A stretch of 64,000 bases of DNA from Bettongia penicillata ogilbyi. Its lineage: Eukaryota; Chordata; Mammalia; Diprotodontia; Potoroidae. Made by a program: the position numbers and the translations under genes. The notes under the pieces were generated by a model. The model made no database searches and was not told the DNA's origin. It was given only the letters and a program-made list of their open reading frames with translations. The stretch is taken from NCBI GenBank assembly GCA_023548195.1, contig JAJHZJ010000311.1, positions 3,498,419 through 3,562,418 on the forward strand, in the 5' to 3' direction. Numbering within the stretch: the stretch's first letter is position 1; each line of letters opens with the position of its first letter. Below are positions 40,469 to 52,504 of this stretch, in pieces.

Positions 40469-42282
40469 AGGAACCATGGCCAATGATATTGACTTTAGAG
40501 GTTTTGGGTTGAAGGAGACAGTATGAGGGGTGAGACCACCATGGATTTTGCCAGTCTGCTGGTGAGGTGGGAGTGGGTATGGAGAAGGAAGGTGGGAGAT
40601 AATGTTCTCCACATAAGTGATGGTGAGTGAGGAACTTGCACCATGGCAGTGTACCCTAAGGAAGTCTAGTGGAGGGACATTCCCCCCAAAAGGGACATGG
40701 TTTGATCTCTTTGCCTTGGAGTCCTGGGTACAGATTCACCCTGGCATCTAGCCTCTAGGTCTACTTAAGAGTAAGTGTCAGGATTCTGTCAGTTATTCAT
40801 TCCCACCCCACCCCCAACAACCTATCCTTCTAGGTGAGAGTAAGAGATTGGGCAGTGCCCTACCTGCCTCCTTTCCTTCAGTGCCCCCAGGCATAAGGCC
40901 CTGTGGAGCCAAGCCTCCATCTGGGGAGCCTGGCTGGGGCCTTGGCTCCTTTATCTTGGCTTTGCCCCAAAGCTATTGCCCTCCCCCTCTTCTCCCACGC
41001 ACAGGCTCAAAGAGCTCGGCGCCAGCTACACAGCCCATCATTAACCTACCCAATGTTGGGGTTGGGGGGGCAGGCAAGTATATTGAGGGGAATGTCTATG
41101 GTTTCCATGACCCCAAATGAGAGGTGGAGGCGTCTAGGCTGGGAATAGGACAGTAGCAATTAGCTGCTGGTTGTAGGAGCCTGGGATGTTTTCATCTCTG
41201 TCTACAAGTGGGGGGTTGTGAGGGGGCATATTGAGTGAGACCCCTTGGACAAGTGGGAGTTTTTCCTGTGGGTGATGCCCTTCAGGGAGAAGCCAGACAG
41301 TGGGCACTCCCTTGGCCTACTGGCTGCCACCCCAGTGAAGTAGTTTAACTGGCACCCCAGCCCTGGTTCAGCAGCTCCTCCCAGAAGTGTGGTAGAACCT
41401 TTCCTGCTCCCACCTGTAGTAACTAAATGGCCAAGCCTGGAGCATGTGCAGAGGTCTCTGAGCCTTCGGGGCCTCTTAGGATAGAAGGATTGGTTAGTTC
41501 CAGTACCAAAAAATGCTAGTGCTCTAACTACCAGGATCTTTGCTCATCCCCTCTCTTTCTTTTCCTGGAAAGACAAGACTCTTGTCCAGGAGCAAAGGTG
41601 TGTGTGTTTTGGGGGAGGAGGGTGGTAGTGTCAGGAAAGGGGCAGGTCACCTCCCCTAAGCATTTGTTTACCCCATCTCTCTCCCCCTGGTGCCCTGAGG
41701 TCCAGAGCCAGTTGGATAGGCTCTCTCTACTCCACCTCCGTAACACTGCCCACTTGGCTGTCTCGCAGGGAGATTCCTAGCTACAGTAGTCTCTCACCAT
41801 GCCCAATGAAATCACTTTCCCTCTGCTGCTCCTACCCCACTCCATGACCCAAAGGACTTTCACCTCCTTATTTTCTGCAGGGAACCTCATGACAAGGTAG
41901 AGGGGAGAGACACTAGACCCTTTGCCCTGCCATAGCCTTCTACCTCCCCTTTCCTCCGCTAGGGAATTAAATCTATCTCCGGAGCAGAGGCCTGGTTCTT
42001 TCTTCACCATGTCCCCAGATCCCACAGCTACAGTCTAGCATCTCACCCACAGTCTCCTTCCATTGCTCCTCACAGGGAACTGACTATATCTCCAGAGCAG
42101 AGGTGTATTTACTTGTCTCGTTCATCTCTACCACTCTCTTAGCCACTAGAGCCATGGTCTGCCTTCCCACTCACTACCTATGAGAAATGGAGGAAAGGAC
42201 CTTTGCTTTCCCTGGCTAGGATAAAGATATTGGGACAAGACAAAAGACTTTTCCTTTCCAGTTCCTATATCCTACAAAGTCT
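40469..42282. other. Unique intronic sequence
   Basis: About 1.8 kb with no recognised repeat, and GC-richer than average around 40840-41110. The open frames at 40848-41120 and 40903-41148 overlap each other in different frames and have no family resemblance. Confidence 0.4.
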
Positions 42283-42385
42283 GAATCAATCAACGTTTAT
42301 TAAGTGCCTACAAAGTGCTAAGCCCTATGGAGCTTGGCGACAAAAGGGAAGCACCCTGTCCTCAAGATTCTGACATCCTTGATTT
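42283..42385 (-). mobile_element. L2-type LINE 3' end, antisense
   Basis: 'caatcaacgtttattaagtg' and 'caccctgtcctcaagattct'. Confidence 0.65.
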
Positions 42386-44665
42386 GGACCAAATTGAGGC
42401 TTCAGAGACACTAGGCGAATTAAACTACTCTGAAGTATTGGTCTAATTTGTCTGGGTGACACAATAAAGGAAGAAAAGTGAGTGGAATCTCACCAGCATC
42501 CTTCCATATCCATATCCTCCTAGCTCCTCTGCTGTCGAGTTTCTCACCTTGACCTCTGCCCTTACAGCCACAGACACAATGGTAAGACTGTGTCAAGCTG
42601 CTTCCAGCAAGTTGGAGGAAGTGGTAGTGTCGAGAGGTAAAGACAGAAGACCTGCTCATAATTTAGGGGGAACTTCTAGTCACGTAGGCATGATACAAAA
42701 CACATCTAGGCTATGGGTATCACACACACAGAAACAAGAAATGAAAGGACTTAGTAATGAATTTGACCATAGCCAGCCTAGTGGTAGCAATCATGGAAGG
42801 TTTCTTGAAAGCAATCAGTTTTGAGCAATAGGAAGTAATTGGCATTAAAAAGGATAAAGGTAAGGGGAGGGGGCATCCCTCTCTTATTACCTCACTTTAT
42901 TTACTCAACTTGTTCACCCCCCCTCCCCATGACAACATCTTGGCATCAGTGAGCTGGGGGATGGCCAGGCTGGAAAAAATGGTTTTTAAGGAAGTGGCTG
43001 TATGTACTTAGTTGTGAGGAAGAGGATGGAGGAAAGGGGGGAGGAGGAAGGTCATCAAAAGCATTAACCTTTCAGTTGCCATGCTGAGTCAGCAAAGTTT
43101 CGGCTTAGGTCCTTGAATGAGGTGGGTGAGTAATCTCCACTTAGCAGGTTTCTCATCCAACATGATGTTCCTTCCTGGTTGGGGGCTGGGAGTGCCTTCC
43201 ATGTAAAATGACATGGCACTCTCCTCATCCCCCCACCGCCTCCAAAAGATATTCATTTTAGAAATTCATCTATTTCAGCTTTCATGTCAGGCCTCCCCAT
43301 GTCCCCTCTTCTAAAAAACAAAATAAGTAAAAAAAAAAAAAAACCTATGCCACCTTGAGTTGGTGCTTAGATTGTAGTGAAATTATGCTACCTTGACAGA
43401 TGACATCAAGAAAGGGGGGAGGCCAGACACATCTGGAGCCTTGGAAAATGATTGAACATATGGAAAGATCAACATCCCCTGATTTTTACCACCTGGTCTC
43501 ATACCCCATGTCTGTTTCCCACTCACCAAGCATATCTCTGCCCATGAAGAGATGATTTCCCCAGCCACTCATGCCTTGTTAAAACGAGCTTAGAGGTCCA
43601 AGGAAGTGAGAGTGAAGTGGGCCAGGGACAGGGGTCCAGGGAAGATGAGACTTTCCAGTAGGGCACCTCCCTTTCACCCCTGCCCCAGCCCACTTCGTGG
43701 GAATCTGTAGAACTTTGGGCAGATTAGCTGAGTGGTGGGCAGGGTGTGGCCCTCTAGGGAGCAGGTTTGTCAGCCAGCACTGAAGAGCCTTTGTGTTTTG
43801 TTGCTGAGCTTGGGCTTTTGTGGGGTGATGACATCTTGGGGGGGCCAGTCTCCTGCACTGCTAGGTCAGCACTTCCTCCAGGGACCAAGGTATCCAGGCT
43901 GCCCAGCACTGGGACCTGACAGCCTAATGTGAGGGGTAGAAGCTAGACAACTCCCAAACCTTTAGATCCTGTTGTCTCTGCCTGGTCAAGGAGAAAAATG
44001 AGAGGAGTTAGTAGAGGGTAAGAAATTCAAGGTCTTCTCCTTTGGTTTCCCCAAGTTATGAGGTATCCAATGTCTACCATCTCACAGTTCTATGAGATTG
44101 CCTTTTCCTCTGATTTTCCCTGAGGAATTCTGCCCAGTCCAAAGTCAGCATGGTGTATGCTTTTGGGATTCAAAGTCAATCTCTTGGCCCCTTTCTCAGC
44201 CACTTTCCTCCTCCTTTACTGCCAGTGCTCCCACACAGGGGGTTCCTCAGAAGGTCATAGTGGGGACCTGCTCTAGCCCTTCTGCCTTCCCACCCCCAGG
44301 ATATTCTTGCACAGTTGGCATCTTTTCCCCAGCCCACTCAACTTCAGAAACCAACCAGGTTGGGCAACCAGCCTTCCTAGGACCATAGGGCATCTGATTA
44401 CAGGGCTCTACATGCCTGCCCTGCAGGAAGGCAGAGCCTGAGTGTGCCCACCCAGAGCTCATGCAAAGTGCCAAAAGAAGTGGTGTACTTGAGCACTCTA
44501 GCCTTGGTCCCTCACCCTAGTCTTGAGACTGGGTTCCATCTTTTATTCTTTTCACCCACAAGGTGGGGAAAGCTTCGGGCACAACTCAGTCAGGACTGCT
44601 TGCTCCTGAATTGAGCCCAGGGAGGTAGGGGCGCAGTTAAGATCACACTTCCTCCTAAGCTGGGC
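42386..44665. other. Unique intronic sequence
   Basis: About 2.3 kb with few recognisable repeats. A purine-rich stretch lies at 43010-43050, a perfect Maf recognition element at 43082, an A-tract at 43330-43344 and a G-rich patch at 43830-43845. No exon was recognised. Confidence 0.4.
43082..43094. promoter_or_regulatory. Perfect T-MARE (Maf/NF-E2/Nrf2/Bach site)
   Basis: TGCTGAGTCAGCA is the exact 13-bp palindromic Maf recognition element built around an AP-1 core (TGAGTCA). Confidence 0.65.
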
Positions 44666-44667
44666 TC

Positions 44668-44818
44668 CTTTGGGTCTGGCTCTGCTACTAACTAGCTGAG
44701 TGACTTAGAGCAAGTCCCTCCCTTTCTCTGGGTCTCAGTTTCCTGAACTGTAAAATGAGGGAATTAGAAGAGATAATCCGTAAGGTCCCTTCTAGTTGAA
44801 ATACTCTGTGATTTTAAC
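44668..44818 (+). mobile_element. MIR-type SINE
   Basis: 'gctctgctactaactagctg', 'gggtctcagtttcctgaact' and 'cccttctagttgaaatactc'. Confidence 0.8.
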
Positions 44819-45140
44819 CCTTGAAATCTACAGAATGGGGAGAAAGGGGGTGGGATATGGCTTGTATAATTTAGTTTTTTGAGTTAGAAGAGAGGGAGGG
44901 GAGAAATGATTCAGAATGATGCTTTGTACCCTGTGTGGTAGCCTGGCTTCCCTTGGGAACATTGACCAGCTCCTAAACTAAGTACCCCAGGGTTGGGATC
45001 TTAGACACACCCTTTTATTATTTTTGATGACTATTGTAGGAATTGGGGGCAGGGGGAGCTGGAGGAATTGATGGCACAGTCTTCAAGCCTGGATAAAGTA
45101 TCTATTTATTTCTCTATCACTCCATCCTACCCCTTCTCCT

Positions 45141-45303
45141 AGGAGATCCATGAACTTGTCTTGTTTGGGGGTTTTATTTTTGATAATTGTTTGATTCCTC
45201 GGTTATCCTATGCATATGAAAACATTCTAAGAAAGAGTGCATAGGCTTCACCAGATTGCCAAAGGGGTTGGTGATACCAAAAAAAAGACTAAGATTCTAT
45301 GTC
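45141..45303. mobile_element. hAT-type DNA transposon (TTCTTAACCT family), end-eroded
   Basis: 'gatccatgaacttgtcttgt', 'gtgcataggcttcaccagat' and 'tgccaaaggggttggtgata'. Confidence 0.65.
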
Positions 45304-45499
45304 CTAGCCTTTTCCCCTCTTCCCTAGGGCAAAGTACCTTTTTGACTGAGAAGCCAGATGATCAAATGGAAGACATTTCTGTACTTCTCCCCTCTTCCAC
45401 ACAGCCTCCCCCTCCCCCCCATCCCATGAAGAACAGGTGCCCCTTTATACCCAGATTGACACTTCAGAGTCCTTTCATGTGGGGACTTCCTTAGGACAA

Positions 45500-45740
45500 A
45501 AATATATCTGCCAAAACAAACCCACGAACTATGTAAACAAAATTATTTTTTTAAAAACTACACAAATAAACTCAGATTTAAATCATTGAAAAAATGTTAA
45601 TTGTGCATGGATAGGCAGGGCCAATATAATAAAAATGACAATTTTCCCAGGCTAATTTATATATTCAATTGCCATCCCAATTAAATTACCAAATATTTAT
45701 TTCACTGAATTCGGGGGGAAATATATTTACATCCCTTCTC
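45500..45740 (+). mobile_element. L1 LINE ORF2 C-terminal fragment, sense
   Basis: Around 45606-45680 the + strand reads WIGRANIIKMTIFPRLIYIF, the conserved L1 ORF2 block (WIGR-NIVKM-ILPK-IY-F) just C-terminal of the reverse transcriptase. Stops follow, so it is a fossil. Confidence 0.8.
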
Positions 45741-46079
45741 AACAGGATGAGCTGAGCAGGGGGAAAGTGCAGAGTCTCTCACTCAAGAGCTCTCCTGCAT
45801 TTGGGGAGCATCCAGACTCCCACTTAACCCCTCTCCCAGGATCCAACCCCTCCACTCTTATTCCTACACTCAGCTAAATGCTGAATCCTACTCCCCAACG
45901 TGCCCCAGCATGCTCTTGCTGCCTGAGAGCATCACAGTTGGGACACATGGTGGCTGCTTACCCTTCTTCCTACCCCACCCTCAGCTCCCATGGGCAATGA
46001 CTCCCCTCAATTCCGCTTCTTGCTCCATAAGCAAGACTAGATAGAACAGCCTTCATATAGCCCACTCACAAAAGGGAAG

Positions 46080-46345
46080 AGCATAAGTTGTAATGGAAAG
46101 AACATCACACTAGGAGTTAGGAGGGTAGGAGTGGAGAGGATTCCTATCCGTGCCATTGTGGGCAAGTTGTTTTACATCTAAGGCGCTTCACCTCATTTAC
46201 AAAATGGGGGTAACACTGGCATTTATTGCACAGTGTTGTGAGGGAGTGCTTTGTAGTATCTGAGCCTTATAGGAATGGAAGGAGGGGGTTGGGCTAGATA
46301 ACCCAAGGTCCCTTTCAGGGGAATCTATATCTAAATGACCTTGAA
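46080..46345 (+). mobile_element. MIR-type SINE, long
   Basis: 'ttgtaatggaaagaacatca' at the head, 'cttcacctcatttacaaaat' in the middle, then 'tgttgtgagggagtgctttg'. Confidence 0.65.
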
Positions 46346-46493
46346 CATGTGGGATGAGAAAGAGCCAGGCCAAGTGCAACCTTCCTTCTGAAGGGCCTTC
46401 ATGTCTCCTCCCCCCCAACTTGTCAGTTCTCTTCCCTCCTACCTGAATTTGTTTTACATTATTATTTTTGCATGTATTTATACACACATACAT

Positions 46494-46562
46494 AAATAGT
46501 TAATTATATATAAAACTATATATACTTAAAACTATAACTATACACACACACATACATGTAAT
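46494..46562. repeat. AT/CA-rich low-complexity tract
   Basis: Mixed TATA and ACAC units ('taattatatataaaactata', 'ctatacacacacacatacat'). Confidence 0.85.
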
Positions 46563-46693
46563 TTTTCTGTATGTTTCTATAGAATGTGAGCCCCCGTGAG
46601 GACAAGGTCTGTTGTGAGTTTTATGTGCCCCAAGTGCCTAGCACAGTGCCTTATGGCCTTGCAGGTGTTTAATATATGCTTGCTGAATTTAAT
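46563..46693 (+). mobile_element. L2-type LINE 3' end, sense
   Basis: 'agaatgtgagcccccgtgag', 'aagtgcctagcacagtgcct' and 'gtttaatatatgcttgctga' are the sense 3' UTR in order. Confidence 0.8.
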
Positions 46694-47275
46694 TGGCCTG
46701 TAGAATGGGGGTGAAGTTACGGGGCAGCTCTTCTAGCTCCTACAGTTTGTCAACCTCAACCAAATCCCAGAATTCCATGGACTCCAGAGTTGGGGCCCTG
46801 TACCTTTTGTGGGCACTCTCCTTGGGGAAGAGGCAGAGAGTAAGGAATGGGAGGAAAGCTTGAAGTGAAATGGGGTGGGGAGCAGGCTGGACTTACCAAA
46901 GGGCTGTGCCCCTGCACTCTTTCTGAAGCCGCTTCTCTTGATCATGCCCACGCCCCTGCCCCCACCCCCAGCTCTCACCCTTTGTCCCTAAGCCTTCCAG
47001 ACTGGCTTTTCCTGTTCTCTGCTTTGTGTTGAATGTTCAGCAACTGCTGCAATGTTATCTCCAGCCCACTTTGGAAAGGGATGATAGGCCAGGAAAAAAG
47101 AGGAACTGAAACCGATTTGTGTGACGACGGTGGTCGATACCTCCTCTTCTTGGTTTGAGACCCAGGCACAGTTTCCTTTTTTCCCAGAGGAATAACTGAA
47201 GACTTAATCCTGAAAAGGTGTTTAAGGCGCCCTGGCCTTTGGGAGCTTCTGCTTCTAAAACAGAGCTAAGAAGCT
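46694..47275. other. Unique sequence
   Basis: No recognised exon or repeat. Confidence 0.35.
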
Positions 47276-47850
47276 GGATTCTCTTTTGAATTTAATTTTT
47301 TTCCGTTAGCACAAATTTATTTTCTCTTCCCCACTGCCTATAGAAAAGAAATAAATAAAAACAACCCTTGTAACAAATATACATCACCAAATAATAATTT
47401 CCAGAATTGGCCATGTCCAAAAAATAAATCCCTCACTCTTCATCCTGAACCTACAGGTAGCAAGCTTATCTTTGCAGTGTTGTTATTGTATGAATTGTAC
47501 TATTGGCTCTGTTCACTTCACTCACTCAATTCAGTTCAGACAAGTCTTCCTAGGTTTCTTTGAACCTGTCCCCCTCATCATTATTTACCTCACAATAGTA
47601 TTTCTTTACAATCATACCATAATTTAACTTCCCCAAATGATACACACCCTCTTAGTACCTACTTCTTTGCCACCACAGAAAGGACTGCTCTAATTATCAT
47701 TTTCTTCTTTCTCTGATCTCTTTGGGATAGGTCCCTAGTGGCAGGTCAGAAGGCATAGATAGCTTAGTAACTTTGGAGGTATAGTTCCAAATTGCCTTCT
47801 GGAATGGATAGACTATGGGGAAATTCTTCAACTTAGGTACTGATTCAGTG
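47276..47850 (-). mobile_element. Marsupial-type L1 LINE, 3' end of ORF2 and 3' UTR, antisense
   Basis: Read on the minus strand, 47830-47700 encodes QFGTIPPK followed after a frame change by the PKRSEK region. This corresponds to the L1 ORF2 C-terminus where the family reads IWN-Y-and P-LG-YPKEI. The plus strand shows 'ctctttgggataggtcccta' and 'tgccaccacagaaaggactg', the usual antisense pattern. Confidence 0.75.
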
Positions 47851-47974
47851 TTCTGGGTCAGGTCTTAGAGAAGATGGGAAGGCAAGACTCCTACAGTCAG
47901 TACAGTAAAATCAAATTCTGAATTACAGGATATAAATTCAATTTAAATTAAACAAGAGTTTCTATAATCTATGC

Positions 47975-48212
47975 CAGGGACAGTTAGGTGGCACAGTGCT
48001 AGAACTGGAGTCAGGAAGACTTAATCTTCCTGAGTTCAAATGTGGCTTCAGTCACTGGCTATATGACCCTGGGCAAGTCACTTAACTAATCCCGTTTGCT
48101 TCTGTTTTCTCACGTGTAAAATGAGCTAGAGAAGGAAATGGCAAACTCCTCCAGTGTCTCTGTCAAGAAAACCTCACATAAACTTAGACACAGCCAAAAC
48201 AATTCAGTAGCA
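47975..48212 (+). mobile_element. Marsupial tRNA-derived SINE, near full length
   Basis: 'gacagttaggtggcacagtg', 'tgaccctgggcaagtcactt', 'gagaaggaaatggcaaactc' and the tail 'gacacagccaaaacaattca'. Confidence 0.9.
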
Positions 48213-48214
48213 AA

Positions 48215-48275
48215 AGTTTCATATCAGGCACTAGAGATAACAAGACAAAAGTGAAATGCTACCTACCATCAAGGA
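48215..48275 (-). mobile_element. L2-type LINE 3' end trace, antisense
   Basis: 'tcatatcaggcactagagat' then 'ctacctaccatcaaggaatt'. Confidence 0.45.
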
Positions 48276-48599
48276 ATTTGCTTTTTATTACTGGTTTTCC
48301 ATTCAAATTGGGACTTCAAAGAAAGAGAAAATGTTCCTTCCCCATTACGGGGCTAGAAAAGTCTGATAAGGTAATATGGAGGAAGGATTTTGGGTAGACT
48401 TTAAAGGGTAACAAGATGGAAGGGTGAAAGGCATTGCATAGTCTTTTGAAAAAAATGTGAGAGGCTTAACCTTGCAGGAACAGGCTGGCCAGCGTTGGAG
48501 AATCATAAGAGAGAAGTACATGTTTTATAAGGGGATCCCTATGTTCTGGTCCCCATTTTGCTGCTAAATATTGGTGTGATCTTAATAAGAAATCAGAGA

Positions 48600-48752
48600 A
48601 TCTTTTTTTGTTCTTTTGTTGTTGGTAATTCGGGTTAAGTAACTTGCCCAGGCACCACATGTTTAGCTAGTAAACATCTGAGGCCAGATTTGAACTCAGG
48701 TTCTCCTGACTTGAGGGTCAATATTCATCTGCTGCACCACCTAGCTGCCCCT
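48600..48752 (-). mobile_element. Marsupial tRNA-derived SINE, short form
   Basis: 'taacttgcccaggcaccaca', 'gatttgaactcaggttctcc' and 'caccacctagctgcccc'. The duplication GAAATCA lies at 48589-48595 and 48753-48759. Confidence 0.88.
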
Positions 48753-48789
48753 GAAATCATCGCATCTCAGAGGAGCAGGTGAGCCATGA

Positions 48790-49105
48790 AAGCTGAAAGC
48801 GAATTCCTTCTATAACCTCCCTAGTATTCTAGCCTCAACTTAAAGGTGTCCTCCTGAGACACAGACCACTATACTTGTAGATAAATTTAATTGTTAAGGA
48901 GTTTATCCTTACATCTAATCAAAATATGTCTCTGCATTTTCCAATGAGATAAGTCTAACCTCTTTTCCATGAGACAGCCCGTCAAATAGTTGAAGATGTT
49001 ACTATGTTCCATCCTGCTCCCAACTTCCAGATTATCTTCATCAGACTAAATATCTCTACTTCCTAAACAATCTCAAGAAGGAATGCCATTTCACCTTAAG
49101 CACAT
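48790..49105 (-). mobile_element. L3/CR1-type LINE fragment, antisense
   Basis: 'ttgttaaggagtttatcctt', 'agcccgtcaaatagttgaag' and 'agactaaatatctctacttc' are in antisense CR1/L3 order. Confidence 0.7.
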
Positions 49106-49109
49106 TAGC

Positions 49110-49195
49110 ATTCTAGACCTCAGTTCCCTCATTTGTAAAGCAAGAAAGAGAATTGTACTGAACAGAGCTCCATTCTATGAGCCTATGAAAAATGA
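49110..49195 (+). mobile_element. MIR-type SINE fragment
   Basis: 'agacctcagttccctcattt' then 'ctccattctatgagcctatg'. Confidence 0.6.
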
Positions 49196-49814
49196 TGTCT
49201 TAATGATTCAGTGGACATGGTGCCACCAAAAATGAATCCTCCTCTGCTCTTTTAAGGGGGTAAATTTGATCTCCTAAGCCAGTTCAACCTCTAAATACTA
49301 CAATATCCCTGTGGCTCCTGATTCCCAAACCCAGTTACTGAAGACAGGAAGTGCACCCCAGAGGTCATCAAAACCACTCCCATAGTTTGAACAAGACCTA
49401 AATGTGAGCCTATAGCTGCACAAGGAGGACGATACAGATATGAGGACACATAGTTGGGGACCTAATGGAGAATGACTTTATAAAGCTAGATAAGTCAGGA
49501 GAGGGCAGAACCAGGATGTGGTGATTAAAAAAATAACTGGAATTTGCCAAGGCCAAAGTACCTAGCAGAAGCAAATCTCGTCCCAAACCTCCTCAGGGCT
49601 GTTTGCAGATTACAAACAATCCAACCAAATCCTAGCAAGGAAAGCCCCACCACAGTTGAGATTCTTTCCTCTTGCTATTCCCCATTCCTACCCCCTACAC
49701 CCAACTCCATCTCAATATTATTTGACTGAGACCATTAACCTCTATCTGAGCTAGCTGAGGGCAAGTCAGATAACCTTTCTATCTGCCAGTACCTTCATTT
49801 GAGAAGTTGGACTC
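49196..49814. other. Unique sequence
   Basis: No recognised feature except a weak SINE trace at 49755-49815. Confidence 0.35.
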
Positions 49815-50300
49815 AGTGACAGCTAGATGGTGCAGTGAGCCTAGAGTCAAGAAGATAGGAGTGCCTCGTCAGCTGTGACTCTGGGCAAGGCACTTGATCA
49901 CCTCTGCCTCAGTTTCTTCATCTATAAAATGGGGATAATAATAGCTTTCCTCTCTTCTCCCCTCCCCCCATTGTTATGAGGCTCAAAGGAGATATTTGTG
50001 AAGTGCTTAGCACATGGCACATGTTTGTTCAGTCATTTTTCATTCATGTCAGGCTCTTGAGGACCCCATTTGGGGTTTTCTTGACAATTGTCTTTTCCTT
50101 CCCCAGTTCATTTTATAGATGAGGAAACTGTGGCAAACAGGGTTCAATGATTTGCCTGAGGTCACATAGCTAGGAAGTATCTGAAGCCAGATTTGAACCC
50201 AAGAAAATGAGTCTTCCTGACTCCTGGCTCTATCCACCGTGCCACCTAGGTGCCCTATGGCACATAGTGTGATGATCAATAAATATATATCTCCTTCCTT
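49815..50300 (+). mobile_element. MIR/SINE element split by a younger SINE
   Basis: The left part, 49815-50022, runs 'gtgacagctagatggtgcag', 'gcctcagtttcttcatctat' and 'tgttatgaggctcaaaggag'. The right part, from 50257, continues 'gatgatcaataaatatatat'. Confidence 0.75.
50023..50256 (-). mobile_element. Marsupial tRNA-derived SINE nested in a MIR
   Basis: 'tttgttcagtcatttttcat', 'cattttatagatgaggaaac' and 'cgtgccacctaggtgcc'. The target-site duplication ATGGCACAT at 50014-50022 and 50257-50265 is exact. Confidence 0.93.
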
Positions 50301-51582
50301 CCTCTCTCCATGATTCCTTCCAATTCTAAATTTGTGCTCCCATAAGTCTCAAGTGATTTTTAGTCAGGGTTTGTTAATTGCAAAGGAAGGGTAAAAACCT
50401 ACAAGTAAATTACAAAGGAAGGGCAAAAAATCGGCAAGTATGTATAAATGGTAGAGAAGTTTAAAGAGTGCTCCAAAGATATCAAAAAACAACCTGGTCC
50501 AGAGCCAACAAACTTGTCCAAGGATCCACTTGGACCTGTCAAACTGACCCCTCTGGAGCCAACCTCAGACACACAGGATCCATCAGCTCTACTTGGCTGG
50601 ACCCGACTCCTCCTGCTCTATGTTCTTCTTTCTCCACTTGGTTCTCTGCATCTGTTCCCATTACAATGCTCTAATTCACTAATCCTGACGCCAATCTCAA
50701 ATATATAAGAAAGCTGTTACAGATACGTGCAGTTAAACTAGTTCACAAAGGTTTTTGGTTTGTTTGGTCCAGATCTGTGATTTCTTTGGTTTTGAAAACT
50801 CCCATGGGGAACTATCTCTACTAATGCCAACATATAACTATTCTGCCACTTCCATGGTTTTATACTCAGAACTCTCTACTTCAGAGACTTACCTGGGGGC
50901 ATTAAATGACTTGGCTGGGATCACACAACCAGTATGTGCCAGAGGGGCCCTTGAACGAAGGTTTTCTGAATTGAAAGTTTTCTAGTTACATCACCATTCT
51001 GTACCTTCCCCACTCCCCCCACCGCCACCCCCAGCATGTTTGCCTGGGCAATAGGAAACATGTCCTGGAGAGGGAAAGGTGTGAGTGGACCTCCAGATGA
51101 GAGAAAGGCTTTGATTTCACAAGTGGTGATGTGGTGATGGGGAGAGAATCCTCCTACTTTAGAAAAATTTATATGTGGCAGCTCCAAGACAAGACAAGCT
51201 ATGTCAAAGTGGAGAGGTCTACTTGACTGGACAAAAAAAAATGGTCCAAGCTGAAGATTCATAGGACATAAGGGCAAATTAAATAGATATAGGGAAAATT
51301 GGGGCTAGGGTAAGGTTGAAGGGAAGGAGCCATCATGAAAATTCCTGATTCTTGGAAAGTGCCTGGGTTTTTTTCCCCCTGAAGTGTTTTCCCATCCATT
51401 AGATCATTTTATCCACAAGGTTTTATCCACTAGTAAGTTAATGGCAGCCAGGACCAGAAACTCTAAGTATCTAACTTTTAGTCCTTTCCTCTTTGAATTT
51501 TTTATTCTTTAGAAGAAGATTCAGGGAGTAGTAGAAGAGTTGTCCAGGTGTCCCTGACCCTGTCTCTCTTTGTCCTTCTCAG
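50301..51582. other. NECTIN1: Intron 1 sequence upstream of exon 2
   Basis: Mostly unique, with MIR-type traces at 50895-50960 and 51395-51480. The last 30 bases before 51583 are a clear polypyrimidine tract (tgtctctctttgtccttctc) ending in AG, which fixes the exon 2 acceptor. Confidence 0.6.
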
Positions 51583-51933
51583 GTCTGCAAGCTCAAGTGG
51601 TACAGGTGAATGACACTGTATCTGGCTTCATCGGCACAGATGTGGTGCTCCACTGTAGCTTTTCAAACCCCCTACCCACGGTGAGGATCACCCAGATGAC
51701 ATGGCAAAAAGCCACCAATGGCTCCAAGCAGAATGTGGCCATCTACAATCCAAATATGGGAGTCTCTGTGCTGGCTCCCTACCGTGAGCGTGTGACCTTT
51801 CTCCAGCCATCCTTCACTGATGGTACCATCCGACTCTCCCGTCTCCAGCTAGAGGATGAAGGTGTCTACATCTGCGAGTTTGCTACTTTCCCCACAGGGA
51901 ACAGGGAGAGTCAGCTCAACCTCACTGTTCTAG
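51583..51933 (+). CDS. NECTIN1: NECTIN1 exon 2: mature N-terminus and V-set Ig domain
   Basis: It encodes 117 residues of the membrane-distal V-set domain, which mediates trans homophilic and heterophilic nectin adhesion. In mammals it is also the contact surface for several alphaherpesviruses. The split first codon gives G, then LQAQVVQVNDT, so cleavage of the signal peptide likely falls just before QVVQ. The disulphide pair is C25 (VVLHC) and C98 (DEGVYIC), the core Trp is W41, and the V-set signature D92-G94-Y96 is intact. N-glycosylation sequons are N10-D-T, N46-G-S and N113-L-T. It has phase 1 at both ends, acceptor ttctcAG and donor TAG|GTAAGT. The IYNPNMGVSVLAPYRERV stretch and length identify nectin-1 rather than nectins 2-4. 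An open frame continues into the intron, but the donor is strong. Confidence 0.97.
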
Positions 51934-52504
51934 GTAAGTTCGCCTCGGTCACAACCCCATGTTCTCCAATGATGGGTCTCCTGATCAATAGCCTACAGGA
52001 GATCTTACATTGCTTCCATTTATTGGGAGGTAGAGATGGAAAAGTAGCTTTGACTAGGACCCCAGGACACTCTACTTTCCCTCTAGACCACAGTAATCTT
52101 AGCCAGGCCTCATAAGGATTGATTGCACCAACCTGATAGATGCTATCCCATACCACTAGATACAGTCCCAGGCCTAAGTACTGATGTGTACATGTGTTTA
52201 AGTCTTGGTCAAGCTGTTTCCATGGTACCTCTGGACAAGGATGAGGGACCTAGTTAGCTCCGGAACAATTAAGTGATAGAATTTAGTGAACCATTGTTCT
52301 GACCCTGAGGAAGTGCTCCCTGGGAATGCCACAGTGAGACATATCAGGGAGTTTTTGAAGGTCAAGAGACCTACTCCTGGAGCATGTAGGGAAGATTAGA
52401 AGGCAGAGCAGAAGGGCCTGCATATTCGGATGGGTGCAGAGCCTTGGACCAGAAGGTCAAGTGAGGTTTGGGAACCTTTTAGAAGGAAGCAGTGTACCAG
52501 GTAC

